From: Paragonimus westermani
Taxonomy: Eukaryota; Platyhelminthes; Trematoda; Plagiorchiida; Troglotrematidae
Length of the DNA stretch: 64,000 bases
Reading direction: 5' to 3'
NCBI GenBank assembly: GCA_008508345.1
Contig: QNGE01002365.1
Coordinates: forward strand, 53,433-117,432
Shown here: positions 11,545 through 24,139 of the stretch, piece by piece
How the letters are laid out: the number at the start of each line of letters is the position of its first letter
Position numbering within the stretch: position 1 is the first letter of the stretch
Position numbers and translations under genes: made by a program
Notes under the pieces: model-generated
Database searches by the model: none
Told to the model about the DNA's origin: nothing
Seen by the model: only the letters and a program-made list of their open reading frames with translations

Positions 11545-12240
11545 GAACAGCAGTTGCCTTGTGTGAAGTCACCAGGATCTGTAATGATACTGCGCGGTAA
11601 TAAACAGAAAAGCAAGGTTCGTAGTAAATGCTTCAAAATGGACCGCGGTAATTTATAGATCGCATGTGCCTTCGGGCTAGTCTCATCAAATAAAGAGAGG
11701 GCGAAGAAAAGAATTCAGAATGAGTAGATGAAATCTGTAATCAACAATGAAGATGTCAATGAAGTACCTAAGCATTGGTCATATTGCAGACGTGCAGAAG
11801 AGCGGAACAAAACGTAAAGCGGGCATTCACTAGGCGGAAAAGCAGTCAGTAGACAAGCAACAAACTAGTTGGTGGTTAGCGCATTATCGTGGTTGCCTGG
11901 TTGAAGTCGGGCTCTGACTATTGGCGGCCACTGGAGGCTGAAATGTTGCATGTAGACAATTCTCCTTGATGTGCTTATCCATCCTCCTTCTGAGTGGTTG
12001 AGTATTAGCCGCCTGCATTGCCGCTCCCGATGGCGGGTTCAATGAGCAACAAACGTGCTAAGTAAACAAAGCTGTCTACGCGGAATGTGTAGACACTCTC
12101 GGTTTAACTTCAGTGATTGACTATGCAGGTTGTGCGCGGGGGTAATTGTGGGCATGTGCTGATTTTGGCGAAACTTATTGTGGGGGATCTTGTGGGTAAC
12201 TATCATGTCTTCGCAGGCTCGCCGATCTTCAAGACCAAGC
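11545..12240. other. No gene; tRNA-like fragments
   Basis: Around 11870-12050 two stretches resemble pol III boxes: TGGTTAGCGCATTATCG, then GTGGTTGAGTATTAGCC followed by GGGTTCAATG. They could be a worn tRNA-derived SINE. Nothing else is recognised. Confidence 0.25.
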
Positions 12241-12244
12241 AGAT

Positions 12245-12850
12245 TCAGTGTACGGATTTATGTGGATATCCGTAAACGAGCTTTGTGGATCTACGTTGAA
12301 CCCCTTCCAAAATATCAGTGCCCCAACTTAAGACAGAAACGTAGGCCTGGAGGTTTAGTTCTAAATGAGGACGGACGCAAACCGGAAACACTCGTCCCGA
12401 AGTTTTTGTAGCGAACTGCTCTAGCAGGGGAGTTAGCAGGCTCATCTTATAGTTGGTCTTCCGGGTAGGTGTGTTATATATTCAGCAGACTGCAGGAGAT
12501 CACAAGTGAAAATGATCTTCAGATCAGACTCTTCAGTTACCACATGCAGCTTAGTGCCATCCAAAAAGTAGCTGACGTCCGCCAGATTTCTGATCCTTGA
12601 GACCGTATTTCAACGGTGCTATAGAACAGAGCGTCTTCAGTGGCTATCGCGACGGAGTATCTGAGTCATCTTGTAGTGTCTCTTTGTCTTTCAACGTATG
12701 GCTAGCAGGGAAAATTTCGATTTCCTCCGTATGCAACAGTATTTTGGAACTCATAGAGCCGGGCACCTTATTCATAAATGACGTACACAGCCCGGGTCCA
12801 AAATGGAGTCTTTGGGGCCCCGCTGAAGACTGCCATTCTAGATGAGAAGA
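12245..12850 (-). mobile_element. LINE reverse transcriptase fragment
   Basis: From high to low coordinates the frames give GAPKTPFWT (degenerate GxPQGSVLGP), NKVPGSMSSKILL, KDKETLQDD, then VSYFLDGTKLHVVTEESDLK, and VCVRPHLELNLQAYV with LEGVQRRSTKLVYG. This is the order of a CR1-like RT from palm to thumb. Frameshifted and truncated. Confidence 0.65.
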
Positions 12851-14690
12851 TTCAGTTGACAGGGACCAATAAAGAACAACCCTGTAAATGGTACTAAAGC
12901 CACTTAATCAGGTCTCTACCAAAGCCTAGTGCCGCGGATTTGTTTGATAAGGCACCATGACTTGCACCATCGAGTGACTCCGAGAAATCTGAGGGACCAT
13001 ATCCGTGGGCCTGGCATCATGCACGGCAAACGTCCGCAAGTTCATTGCTTTCATGGGATTTGTCCGGCACGTCCTAGTTTCGCGGAGGCGGTGTTGTGCC
13101 ACAAACGGATTTCCCCTACGATTCAGGAAGTCCCGTATGGTATCGTTATTCATCTCTTCTATTATTTTGAAAGGTATTGACAACACTACTACAGGACGGC
13201 AGTTTTGACGGGTCGAACGATCTCCTGATTTGAATAATAGAGATACCGTGTACGTTTTTAATTCGTTGGAAAATTTTGTTGACTTCAGAGGTAGATCAAC
13301 TTACGTGATTAATGGTTGTGACAAAACGTCATCACATTCCTTCAGAAACTTTGGTACGATATTTTTCGGAGCCTGGAGCCCATCCCACATTCAGTTTAGG
13401 AAGTTTTATTTCCACATGCGCAGTGTTAATGCGTAGGAAGCTGAAGCAGTGTCTGGTGTATTCTGCTTGGAAGGCAGCGTACCGTTAGTTGGTGATTTCT
13501 GGCAGCCCACCGCAGCATACTTTTCTGTAGTGTTTGGCGAGTGCGTTTGTTGCCCCGTCATTTTAAACGGAATCTAAATATCTGTGAGAATTTTTGCTTA
13601 GCTTAAGTCATACTAGATACATGACAATAAAGCCATTAGGCTATTCACTACTTCATCGAGTGGCAGTCATTGAAACTCCGTCGTGTTGCTTGCCTCGTTT
13701 GATGCTGGGAGTTGCAATCCTCAAATACATTTCATAATCCTAAGAACTCTGTGTGATCTGTTATCGGCTCCACGAAGCTCATGCCCTCTCGAGGTGTGCG
13801 AAGCTCTTCGTGATTCTGGTCACTTAGTTTTGGTGAAGAACAAAAAGCACTTTTGCGCATCGCCGCATTCTGTAAATCCTTGACCCCGCCTTGGTGACCA
13901 TCTACTGGGATATAGCCTAGCCGCCACGAAACGGGATTCTACAGGTCTCTCATAGACGCAACGTCTGCCATGCGGAAATCTCTCCGAGTGACGCTTTTTG
14001 GGTGGTTGGGCTTCGCTGTTTGAATGAACTTAAATTGGGTGACACCATAGTCACCACGTCCAAAGAGCATAGAAACCGCTAGACGGGTGATCATTAGGAG
14101 TTCAGTCATTGTGGTTCAATGTGAGTGGGAAGTTTTGCAGCCGTATCAATATTTGGTTGGCTGGTTAACGTGTTCACACCAGCCACATCATCGTGGAAAG
14201 AGGCAAACGCCATTCCGCGTCCCACATTTCAGTTCATGATACCTGGAAGGTTGAAATCGTCCATCAGCGGTACACGAGAGGTCGCGATCTACCGAGGTGA
14301 TTAGGAGCCCCTGGAATACATGTATTTGTGTAATCAGAGCAGTTTGGCGAACAGTAGACAACGGCCGCTAGTCATACTCGCCTTTCTGATAACTGGACCG
14401 TTGTCCATACTGCTCTGGTAACCCTATCAAGACGCTGTTGTGCAACCTATTAGCTTTAATCTGGCAGTAGTATAGGGGACATCAGCCCCATCAGTACTTT
14501 TTCGCTTTCTGCTTGCAGAACTTACATTCCCGAAACCTCGGTTTCGCCATCATCGATGGTTTCATACGACTACGCTTCCGCAATTTCAACTCTCCCAAGC
14601 TGCCGACTTCTACAAACTTGACGCAGTTTGAGAAGTTTGCTTGTCAAGGTTTATGTGTTTGCACGTAGGCAGACAGACGAGCGAACTACC
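12851..14690. other. No recognised gene
   Basis: Contains mid-size open frames on both strands at 12926-13186 that mirror each other; neither shows a family pattern. An upstream extension of the LINE at 12.2-12.85 kb is possible but not legible. Confidence 0.3.
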
Positions 14691-15099
14691 ATGGAGCCGC
14701 CAGACAGCGTGTCTAGAAGAGTGCCAGAACCGCCGTTCAACTTTATGGACGTTAAGGTGAGTAGTTTAGAAGAGGATTGATTCACGACTAACTGTTACAG
14801 GGGACCTTATTACGAGAAAATGCACAATGTTCATCAGGTTCTTCTATGCTACCGGCTTTACTTGAGCCGGTATGTCGTGATTATTTGACACGCTCTCCTG
14901 GGTGGTCACCACTACTGTAACTAGTACAGCATCAAGTAACGTGCGTCTGTGTTCCGTAATAGACTCATGCTGACGCAGTACCCACCTTTCAGTTCGTGGT
15001 GGGCATCGATTTTAATCTAGACCAGTGGGTACTTTTCCCTCAACAAACAACCACTTCTCCGGAACCCTGTCCACCGTGCTTTCGGACGGTAGAGTAAAC
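14691..15099 (+). CDS. Possible small three-exon gene, unrecognised
   Basis: ATG at 14691 opens a 22-codon exon (MEPPDSVSRRVPEPPFNF...) ending at 14756 before GTGAGT. A 44 nt intron with a CTAAC-type branch site ends ACAG at 14800. The next exon, 14801-14869, reads GTLLRENAQCSSGSS and ends before GTATGT. A third piece from about 14998, after CCACCTTTCAG, stays in phase 0 (FVVGIDFNLDQWVLFP) to TAA near 15099. The signals and shared phase are suggestive, but I know no family for it and chance splice sites are common. No copy is seen elsewhere in the window. Confidence 0.3.
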
Positions 15100-16275
15100 A
15101 TCAAAACTTTGGTTTAGGTGTATAAAGTAAATGGAAATGACATGGTAAAGAGCGTACATCACTGACTGCAACGACTGGCATTTATTTTTGAGGGGACAAA
15201 AAATGCTGTCGGACGAATTATGAGTAGAATTACTGGGTTGGTTTTCTCCAAGAGCTCCCGGTGCCCCACTTAGTACTAGATTATGAGCCCTGATATTCGA
15301 CAGTGATGCAGGGGAAGACAACAGCTAGCTTATGGCTGGTCTGTTGATATCCTGCCGAATGCGAGCAGGAATAATGTCTGACAGAACCGCCTATGATGAC
15401 GTTAGTTTCTCCCAGTCGAACTGTGAGGTCACTCATACTTTAACGAGATGAAGACGCATAGCCGATCAAACATCACTGTGCAATGCAAGCCCACTGCTTC
15501 TCATCGGACTCAGACTGAAAAAGAGCTGTTTATCACCTTTCCCAAAACAGTTGCGCACGTGCTGTTTGCTCTCTGGTAATGAGGTTGAGCCGGCCTCCGG
15601 TATGCCAAGCTTAAGGACTGTCAACGTGTTTGAAGCGGTGCTGTTTGTTCTACGCGTGTTCACCGAGGCCTTATCGGAGTTTCCTGAAGTCCGTCGGTTC
15701 ATGTGCGATGGTGTTGCGTGAGTATCAGTGGTGACCGTGACAACCGGGATTTAATTGTTTGTACCACCTTTACATTTAGCACATGAAGCCTCCGTACGAT
15801 CTCGATTCAGGCTGCCTAAGAACACACGTCTGTCGTCTAACTACAGAGGTCTCCAACTGGTTACTGACCTGGCCCTGAACTAAGGAAGACTGTTGCAAGG
15901 GCGTCGGACAGGAGCATAGACAGGGTTGGGAGGTGAATAGAAGCAGGGAAAATAACACGATATAAGGTTTCAGTTGTCTGCACCAAAAGAGACCGCCTGT
16001 GCACTCCGCCCAATAAGTGTCGAGTCTCTGATCTCAACAGTCGGTTGTATTTCACGTCTGGTGAATTCGTACATGAGAAAAGCGATTTTGTGCGTCGTGC
16101 ACTGAAGCAATCATTTTGCAATTGACAGAGGGACTTCGATGATAGGTAAAATTCGACTCTAAGATTTTCCCGTGCTTGGATACAAGAAGTCTAGCACTAT
16201 CAAGGTGATGCGATATCTCAGTTCTGCGACGAAACCATTGGGCTTGGCGATTTGCCGCACTCCGTGTTATCTCAA
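15100..16275. other. No recognised gene
   Basis: Short open frames only. The part next to 16275 may be the continuation (3' side) of the minus-strand LINE RT below. Confidence 0.3.
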
Positions 16276-16560
16276 CTAACTTACACCAGTTGCAAAGCTC
16301 GTCGAGGTTTGACTGTGGGCTAGATTCGTTTTTGGAGTCCCCAATGGCTCTGCGACTCTATTGTCACCGATGTGCGACAAACCGTTCAAAGGCAAAAGCG
16401 GTGATGTTTCGTTGACATCTAGGATGAGCAGTGGAGTTTCTAAAATCGAAACTTGCAGCATCCTGCACGAGGTGCTCTGGACTATCAGACGTGGGTCGTT
16501 TACACGGACAGAAGCGGTTCGTCCACTGAGAAACGTTCCCAACCACCACATCACTGTATT
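16276..16560 (-). mobile_element. CR1-like RT fragment
   Basis: One open frame reads WWLGTFLSGRTASVRVNDPR, then QVSILETPLLI, then GLSHIGDNR. This is the RT stretch that normally reads WxxxFLSxRxQxVxVN, PQGSVLGPLLF and ADD. The second motif is badly decayed. Short orphan fragment. Confidence 0.6.
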
Positions 16561-17380
16561 TTTTAAATCATTGTGTTATACCCCACCCCACTGAAGGCTA
16601 TCAAGGATCCCAGCAGGATAACGTCCCTTCGACTTCCACGGTCAGTTGCTTCGGTCCAACGCAGGCAAACAACTACTAAGTTGGGAACACTGAACCGCGA
16701 AAAGTTTGATTTCTGCGGGTTCACATTCTAGTTTTCGAGTATAAACTCAGTTCAAACTACTCAGCTGTCAGTTACATAATGAATCTCCACTTCGATTTCC
16801 TTTATCGCACCCGAACTTCTGAAAATTCCATTCAATCACGGTGAACTACGGATTGTTCTCAAAGACTGTCTGCGTTAAATGCCGCACCCTGCAGTGCCTC
16901 TGCCAACATACGCGTCGTCATCTGATTATGTTACCAATTCAAATGTCTGCCAAACCAGTCGCTTTTTAGTGCACCCCTCTATATTTCACCAACCTTCACC
17001 TGGCCCCCCTCCCCGAGTCCCACTCTGTCATCTCACCATAAAGACGCTCTTCCAGCACTTTCTACCTTGGTACCAAACCTTTAGGACATCCAATCGGATG
17101 TAAGCAAAAATTTGGTACATTCCTTAGATCAGGCCTTTCCATTTGATATTTTGCAACCCACTGCCCCCTTTATCATGAAGTTCTTCAACAGTTTAAATGC
17201 CGTGCATGAAAAAAAGAATCTCACTCTCATGAATAAGACGTGGTGTTTTTATGATACCCCAGAGAGTCAGATGAGCATCGTAGGTTATCACATGTTTCGT
17301 AGAGATCGTCCCACAGGATGATGTAGTGGATGCATTATTTGCCTTGAAAAACAGTTTTTGCAGTAACACTTCATGAGTCT
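16561..17380. other. No recognised gene
   Basis: Several short + strand open frames (16879-17103, 17112-17321) without family motifs. It could be the 5' part of the LINE that starts being legible at 17.4 kb. Confidence 0.3.
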
Positions 17381-17384
17381 ATTC

Positions 17385-18540
17385 TTCATAGAATCGAAGA
17401 CTAATTGTGGTCAATGGTCTATTGGTCTCTATTGGTTCTAGCAATCCACTTATAGGATGCATCTACAGACCGCCTAATGCTACCAGCACTGATTTCACTG
17501 ATCTTTTGGAGATAGTGAATCATGTATCAAACATGCTTTGCAAACACATACTAAAGGCGGTGACTTTACAATGCCTAATACCTCCTAGACCTCATTGTCT
17601 GTTCCATCAAAACTGAATGGTTGGATCAAACATGTCCTAACGCTCACCAAACAAGCATATATTGGATGTCACAATCATCACAGGTAGTTCACCTGTAGAG
17701 ATATATGTCCAACAACAATTTCCAGAAGGCGATCACAATGTTGTCGAATATGTTTGATTTCGACAAAGCTACCAAACCGACAGTTGTATTCTACCGTCCC
17801 ATCAAATTCATCCATTGAAACGTCTTTTTATCCCTACTAAGATCCTTCTTTCTCACATCAGACCCAAACATAGCGGCCGGAGAACTCATCGTACATCTAA
17901 CGTTTTGTATCGAAGTTCCGTCCCTCGTTAAGCTAAAACGCGTGGGCTTGTGTGCACGAGAAAACATCCTCACTGCAAAAGAATGCTTGAGTCAAGGTAA
18001 GGAAGAACACGATTTCTCACTGGTGGTGCAAATGAGCAAAATATTCGAACACAGAACATTAGACGTGAATCCAACATATGAAAGAAGGAAAACTCGCGTT
18101 CCGTAGTAATTTGCGGTGTATAAAACTAGCGCAAATGATGAGACGGAGGAATTCAATGAAGAATCTAACTATGAACGTTATTAGTCGCAGAGACACAACA
18201 GTTGATGACCCCAAGACAATGTGTAAAATCTTCAATTAACACTCGCTGCCTCCTATCACGTAGAAAGTACCCCATCGACTGTCAATAATACGTCGGGAAA
18301 AAGTTCTGAGTGATATTCCGATTGACTGGTACACGTACAAGCTTCTTCATTGCCAAATATTCCTACATTTGGAATAAACTTCCAAATAAGATCAGAGCCA
18401 GTAACAACATTCAGCGTTCCAAAAACTGTTTGGACAGCTATCTTACGTTAACAAACACAATATCTATCTTCAAACTCTCCGTATCACCTGATGACCCTTT
18501 TGAGTGTGTTCCGAAGAACATTTAGCCGTCAGAGGAGTAT
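17385..18540 (+). mobile_element. CR1-like LINE with internal deletion
   Basis: About 17410-17560 is APE endonuclease (NPLIGCIYRPPNATSTDF). About 17640-17760 gives SPVEIYVQQQFPEGDHNVV, the end of the endonuclease. The RT palm is absent, and the next recognisable piece is the ORF end at 18310-18500 (FFIAKYSYIWNKLPNKIRAS). So most of the RT has been lost between about 17.8 and 18.3 kb. The C-terminal block matches the LINE end at 29.05 kb. Confidence 0.65.
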
Positions 18541-19610
18541 TACCTAGATAACCACCCCGCTGTCTATGTCCCCTCGAAAATAGCCTGCTCGAAACGGTTT
18601 GTTATACGGTTTACTCACACGATCATTTAGCACCTGGCTTACTGCGCGCTCACTAAACCGTTTGCAACTCAACAGTATTTTAATGACATGCGTTTATTCA
18701 TGTATATGCACTGCCCAAATTGCTAGGAAATATGAACATGGCGCTTAATAATAAATTCAGCAGAGTGACGTCATGCGAGCTCTAGTTATCACGCGCACAT
18801 TTCATGCGGCCCTCCAAACCATCGACTCAATTTCCCGTTTGCCTGAATAAATCCCGAATGCATAGCAGAATACCAAAAAAACCAGTCGACAGGGTTATAT
18901 ATTCCAATAATCATAACAAAGATAATAATGTCGAGTGGATTCTCCATCAAACATTTTCGCACACACATTGCTTGTCATAGTAAATTTAACCACCACGCAT
19001 TTTCTCATCTAACGTGTGAAATCACATTTTTTTCTCTGATCCCCAAGATTAAGCATTGTGAGAGGGAATTCTTCTACGACGAATGGACTCACGGAACTTC
19101 GTCTCGGCTGTACGGCTCACAAGATGTTCAACTTTTTGACGTTTTCAGGCAATCGACAAAATCTTCCAATGGAGTTTGATCAATAGTTTGTTGGATTTTG
19201 GAATTTTTCGCCCTGCCTCCCCGAAGCCGACCTATCTTAACATTTTCCGGACGCCAATTTTATCACTTAGTGGCGAAATACCCCAAAGATGCGTTTGGGC
19301 GTTCTACATGAAGTGACCTTGAACCAATTAGAAAATTGTGCCCTCACAATCCTGTAAAAAGTGAATTAGTGTAACATCCCACTTTTTATGGCCAAATCTG
19401 TGAAGCGACCGAACTGTCTTCTTCTCTTTTGCGTGCAATAACGTTTCATAAACTACAGCCACTTCTTTTTCACCACTTTCTTTTGAGGACAGGCGTCCTG
19501 TTTTTGCTGCTGTTTAATTATTCGTTTTGTATCGTTTGTAAATATCTGCAGTGATTGCGCATAACCCAGCGTGCTTCCCATACATGCATTGAGAAGTATA
19601 TATTATTTAT
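18310..19610 (+). repeat. LINE 3' end and long tail, copy 1 of 2
   Basis: Collinear with 29046-30600 at DNA level: the WNKLPN-type coding end, then TAAATTCAGCAGA, GGTTCACAA/GGCTCACAA, GGACGCCA/AGACGCCA, AGTGACCTTGAAC and AGCGTGCTTCCCATACATGC / AGCGCGCTTCACACATGTGC. This copy lacks the short repeat found at 30034-30316 in the partner. Confidence 0.65.
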
Positions 19611-22600
19611 TTTTTATGTATCGAGGCCCTCCATGCGCGGGAGAAAATACCTCTGTTAATGGAACACAAATTTCCTCAGTATTAGCTACAAATCAGAGGA
19701 TTACAGAGCGTTCAGTAGGTTCAATATCAATTGTGTTTTGAAGCATGGCTGAAATGGGGAATACTGCCTGAGTGTTATGCAGCCTTCAGGAAGGACTTAC
19801 CGGATGGTCGTGTCGTTCAAAATATCATGCTGTTGGTGAGTAGCTCTCCTTTTGAAAGACATTCCAAGCATACATGCATCTTCACGTCATATTTAGGAGC
19901 ATTTTAGGAGGCTGCTTATTTCTAGCACATCCGGGGACATATTGATAGCTCCGAAGAAGACAAGAATAGATCCACTGTCCTAGGCCCCTCAGCCAGTGAC
20001 AAGAGGAACTTGGTGGCAACCAGGTGTTCCAAAAAGGTTCTGAAAGGTTTCTTGGAGGTATGAAACAAGTGGCAGCGGCACCTCCCAGGGAATATTCTGT
20101 TATTAAACGCACCCTTTATCTTTAGGCACGTGTGTCACGGCTCCTACTCAATTCCGCTGGGAGTATTCACGATCTGCGCCTGCTGTTCGAAAAACTAGAT
20201 ATGAGCACGACTTGGACGACTTGAGAACCAAGGCTTCTGTTGGGGTGGGCGATCACCGCCCTCCGAGTCTCCATGGTTCCGCGGTTGAAAAGCCACTCAT
20301 GCAAAAGCTTTGTGTGTAACGTTGATCCAATGCATACTCTACTGTTCCTGGAAGTGACATAAATCCTGCCTTGGGTACCTGAGAAGACTGGCCGTTTGCT
20401 CGGAGAGAGATGATAAACCGTCAAGAATGGGCTCATCGAACTAACAGACCACTTCGACCCTTTAGTACCAAGGTTTCAAAATCGTTCCTTTTTATAAGCG
20501 CTGTCGGTGAGTGAAGCCCATAACTAACGGAACAAGGAATGAAATGGTCACGAAAACAACAAAAATTTATAGTGAATGGTTATATTACAAGGCTCGTGGA
20601 AGCAAGCTGTGGTGTCCGGCAAGATCCTGTGTCTGGAAATATACCGCAGTCTTAGCGGGGCAGACAAAGCCCGAAGCAGCATGCAGGTAAGAATTGAAAG
20701 TTGCAATGAGGAGTGCCGATGAGCCGGCCTCAGATGTGACTGGGAATGGCTGTTTCTTTCTAAGTGTTTCCAGCGGGTTTCCAGAAGGAACGACGCGGAC
20801 ACTGACTTCATTAGACTAGCGATTCTCCAAGCGACGCTGAGTCCACTTGCGACATCTGCAGATGGGCTAGATATAGAAAAGTCACGTCTGCACTGTATAC
20901 GGCGTCTACAAATCCTAAGCTCGCTGAATAGCCGGTCACAATCCAGCGGGAAATATGGTGCTTGTTGAAGCAGCTGCCTGCGCGAGTGTTTGATGGCTGT
21001 TGTGTTAATAGAACGTTGATGATCACGTTCCCTGCCCTATTTATTTCCTTCTCATTGATTCGTCTTTTTACATCGGAATTCTTTGTACTGAATACTAGCC
21101 ATTCTTGCAGTCTGACACAACCACTCAATTTACGCGCGTGACAAACCATTTCTCCCGTGAATGCCGATCTTGATGTTCTATTAAACCTTGATACCGTTTG
21201 CTTGTAGAGACTTGTTTCCGCGTAGTTTTTCTTTCTCACCTTCCCTTGCCGGACCTTTGTTTCAATTTACCTCGGTTTCGTTTCCGCTCGGCCGCTTTGC
21301 CATAACGTGACTGTTACACTCGATCATATTTACACGAACCGTTAAGCTCGGAACTTGTATATTTGGGGGATTCAATATCGAGGTTTGTTGTTGTCTTCCA
21401 CCATTTGGTTTATCGTATTGTTTTTGAATAGTAGCACCTTGTTAATAAGAAGCTTGCCAATACGACCGTCTTACCTTCTGTATCCGAATCGGTTGCTCGA
21501 CGAATTCAGAATTTATAGACGCTTGTTGTTTACAGACACGACTATCCTGGATCCAGCATATCGATGGATGTTGCGAGAAGACTAAGCGTTGCTCGAGCAA
21601 CAACTAGACGTCCGGTATCAACAGTCCTAAAGGCGATCTTCTTATTAGTGAACACGACCGAAGACAGCAATTCACGTAGTGGTGGAGCAATGAGGCGTAA
21701 GAGAGACCGAGCTACACAACATAACTCAAGTAGTGAAAAGTAAGAGCTAACAAACTGCGTGATAACTAGCTTCGACAGGCAAACTACACCAAGCTTTGGT
21801 ATTAAATCGAGATCAGCGTTCGTGGACGGATTGGACTAACTATTCGAATGTTGGCGTCAGTCCGTGCAAGGAAGCCTCTAAATCACTAGCAAGATGGTTC
21901 TGAACGTGAAAACTAGTAACGACAAGGGAATAAATAGAGACGAGAGCGTAGTCATTGAATTTCTGTCAAACACTCAGAGCAGGCAACTACTTTAACAGCC
22001 ACTGCACTGACCGACATTCAAAGCTGAACTGATAAAAATTGGTTTCCGGTGTTCCCGAGGAGAGCGCCTTCAGTGTGCGGTTTTTTCACCTTCCTTTTTC
22101 CTTCCTCATACCAAAATATCTGTCTGCCGAGGGTTGTATGATTTTATATCACTGACTCAAATAGTTTTCCGATAGTTCCACCGGTCTCTTCTGCCTCGTT
22201 TTCTCCATATAATCTTTTTTTGTCTGTCCTTTTGGTTTATTCTTACGTCTTAACTATATTTGGACTGCTGCAACATTGAGTGAGGTTTGTTGACCGTAAC
22301 CCCAGTAATGGAAGTGTGTGCATTCGATGAGCATGGTAATGTAGTCAACGGATTTACAATCAAGTGACACAGTCGATGAACGTTCCCTCAGCAAAAATAG
22401 AACGGAAAGTTCGCATTCTCTCATTGTTGCAACATTGTGGAATCACTGGAGCTCACAATCACAAACTGGACACCACTGGCATTCGTCAAAACTCCTTCGG
22501 ACTGAAGTGAACTGAACTAAGCTGGAGCTGGTCATCAAGATGGTTTGATGTGAGCCTGCTTTTAAACAACATTGCCTTGGATTACTTTGGTCGACCTCAC

Positions 22601-23470
22601 TCTGGCACCCTGTAGAAAGTCTACAGCGGATCTCTGCGGTAGCTGCATCCAGGAAGCAAGTCAAGGAAGCCATGTTGTTCTGGGTTTAATGCGTGAGCAG
22701 TGGCTCAACTGTGGGTGCGATAGAATCATGGTGTCAATGTTGTGTAACGTGCTGATTTTATTTATTTTACCTGAAAGAAGGGCCATCCTATGTCGCCAGT
22801 CCTTATCAATGAAAACGAAGATGTGGGGTCTTTAACACACGTGGTCGAAGATGAAACGGCTATTACTCCAAGCAGGGACAACGTGGAGTACGGTAGGAAC
22901 TCAACCTAGCTATCCGTAAACGCAGATGCATCAGCTGTGTCTGATAACTACGTTCATTGCCAACAAAGCTTGCTCGTACAAGCGTAAGCTCAAGGATAGT
23001 TAGCGAGGAAAATGAATTGGAGCTTCATCTGTCAAATACAAGCCTGTACAAAAAACTTACATGACCCTGTTGGCAGTTAACAGTGAAACTAGTTCGAAAA
23101 GATCACACAAGGGTTAACGGCTCATGGGAAACTGTGACAGAGCAACGAATCCATGGAAAGTCGGCGAGGCCGTTCGAAGCATATCCAACGACATTATGTT
23201 CGATATTCCTGGGGGAATTTCAACATCATTTAAATAACAAGTGTAGCATGATGGGCAGAATTTTAGCGAAACCCGCGGGAAATTGTTCACCCATTCTAAA
23301 GCATGCTTGCGATGCATCCCCGTATCACCGAGTTCATGGTCTGATACACAGAGGCTACCGGCAACAGTTGAAACCCCGTGAGATTAATCAGAAGAATTCA
23401 GTTGTTTTGTTCACTCCCCTCATTGTCGATCGTCAGATATCGTGATAAACTACTATACCGGGTGTCAGGC
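19611..23470. other. Gene-poor stretch, nothing recognised
   Basis: Open frames up to 142 codons (minus, 20811-21239) show no family motif, splice architecture or repeat match that I can defend. It may be old decayed repeats. Confidence 0.35.
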
Positions 23471-23573
23471 GCTTAGAGGGAACCACAGTTTTACTCATGA
23501 TTTGTCGCAAGGTATTATAACCTCTGAGCTACAAATAGTAATGACGTTGTAGACGTTGGTGTGCGCCGTCTAC
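23471..23573 (+). ncRNA. Spliced-leader-RNA-like sequence
   Basis: Bases 23481-23511 read AACCACAGTTTTACTC, then ATGATTTGTCGCAAG, followed by GT. From memory, the schistosome spliced leader starts AACCGTCACGGTTTTACTC, has TGTGATTTGTTGCATG, and is followed by GT. The match is good apart from small gaps. The leader-like part sits within a 9 bp stem (23471-23479 with 23521-23529, one G-U pair). A second perfect 7 bp stem follows (23549-23555 with 23567-23573). No clear Sm site is seen, so it may be a pseudogene or chance. Confidence 0.35.
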
Positions 23574-24135
23574 CGTGCCCTCCCAAATACTGTAGAAACC
23601 TAGTTTCAAGTTCACAGGGATCACCATACTTACTGAAGGCGTGGTGAGGAGCGTCTCGGAGAAGTGGTTTTTGTAAGGATAGTCCCACTGGCAGATTTAC
23701 CGCGCACTGAACGACAGACATTGCGTCAGCATGAACCTATTCTGAACCATGAGCAGCTGTTGACACTAGTTGATCCCCAGCGGATTACATTAGTGTTGAG
23801 CAACCAATAGGGTTTGCAATGGAATTTTCAAATACCAACTCCGGTAGAGCTGGCAGCGTAGAAGCGTCTGACAAACACTTTAACTCCTCCCTCAGTAAGA
23901 CACCGGTCGACAACTCACATGTGCAATGCTGCAAAAAGTTACCCACCTAAGCATCCACACAGTAAGTCAGTGTCTGCAACACCCCTTATGACACTCGTTC
24001 GGCCGTTCCGGGGCGGTTTATCCGTGGGATGCTTGTGTATGTGTACACAAAGCCTGTAACACAAACACACCGAACTGCATCAGGTTTGTAGAAGTAGTAA
24101 GCCTGTGGTTATTAAGGTAACCAAGACCTGGATGC
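23574..24135. other. No recognised gene
   Basis: Nothing recognisable; probably the 5' side of the LINE fragment that begins to be legible near 24.2 kb. Confidence 0.3.
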
Positions 24136-24139
24136 GTGA

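Noticed and set aside
20811..21239. The 142-codon minus open frame in the gene-poor stretch.
   Set aside because: No motif, no splice context, no repeat partner; length alone is not enough.
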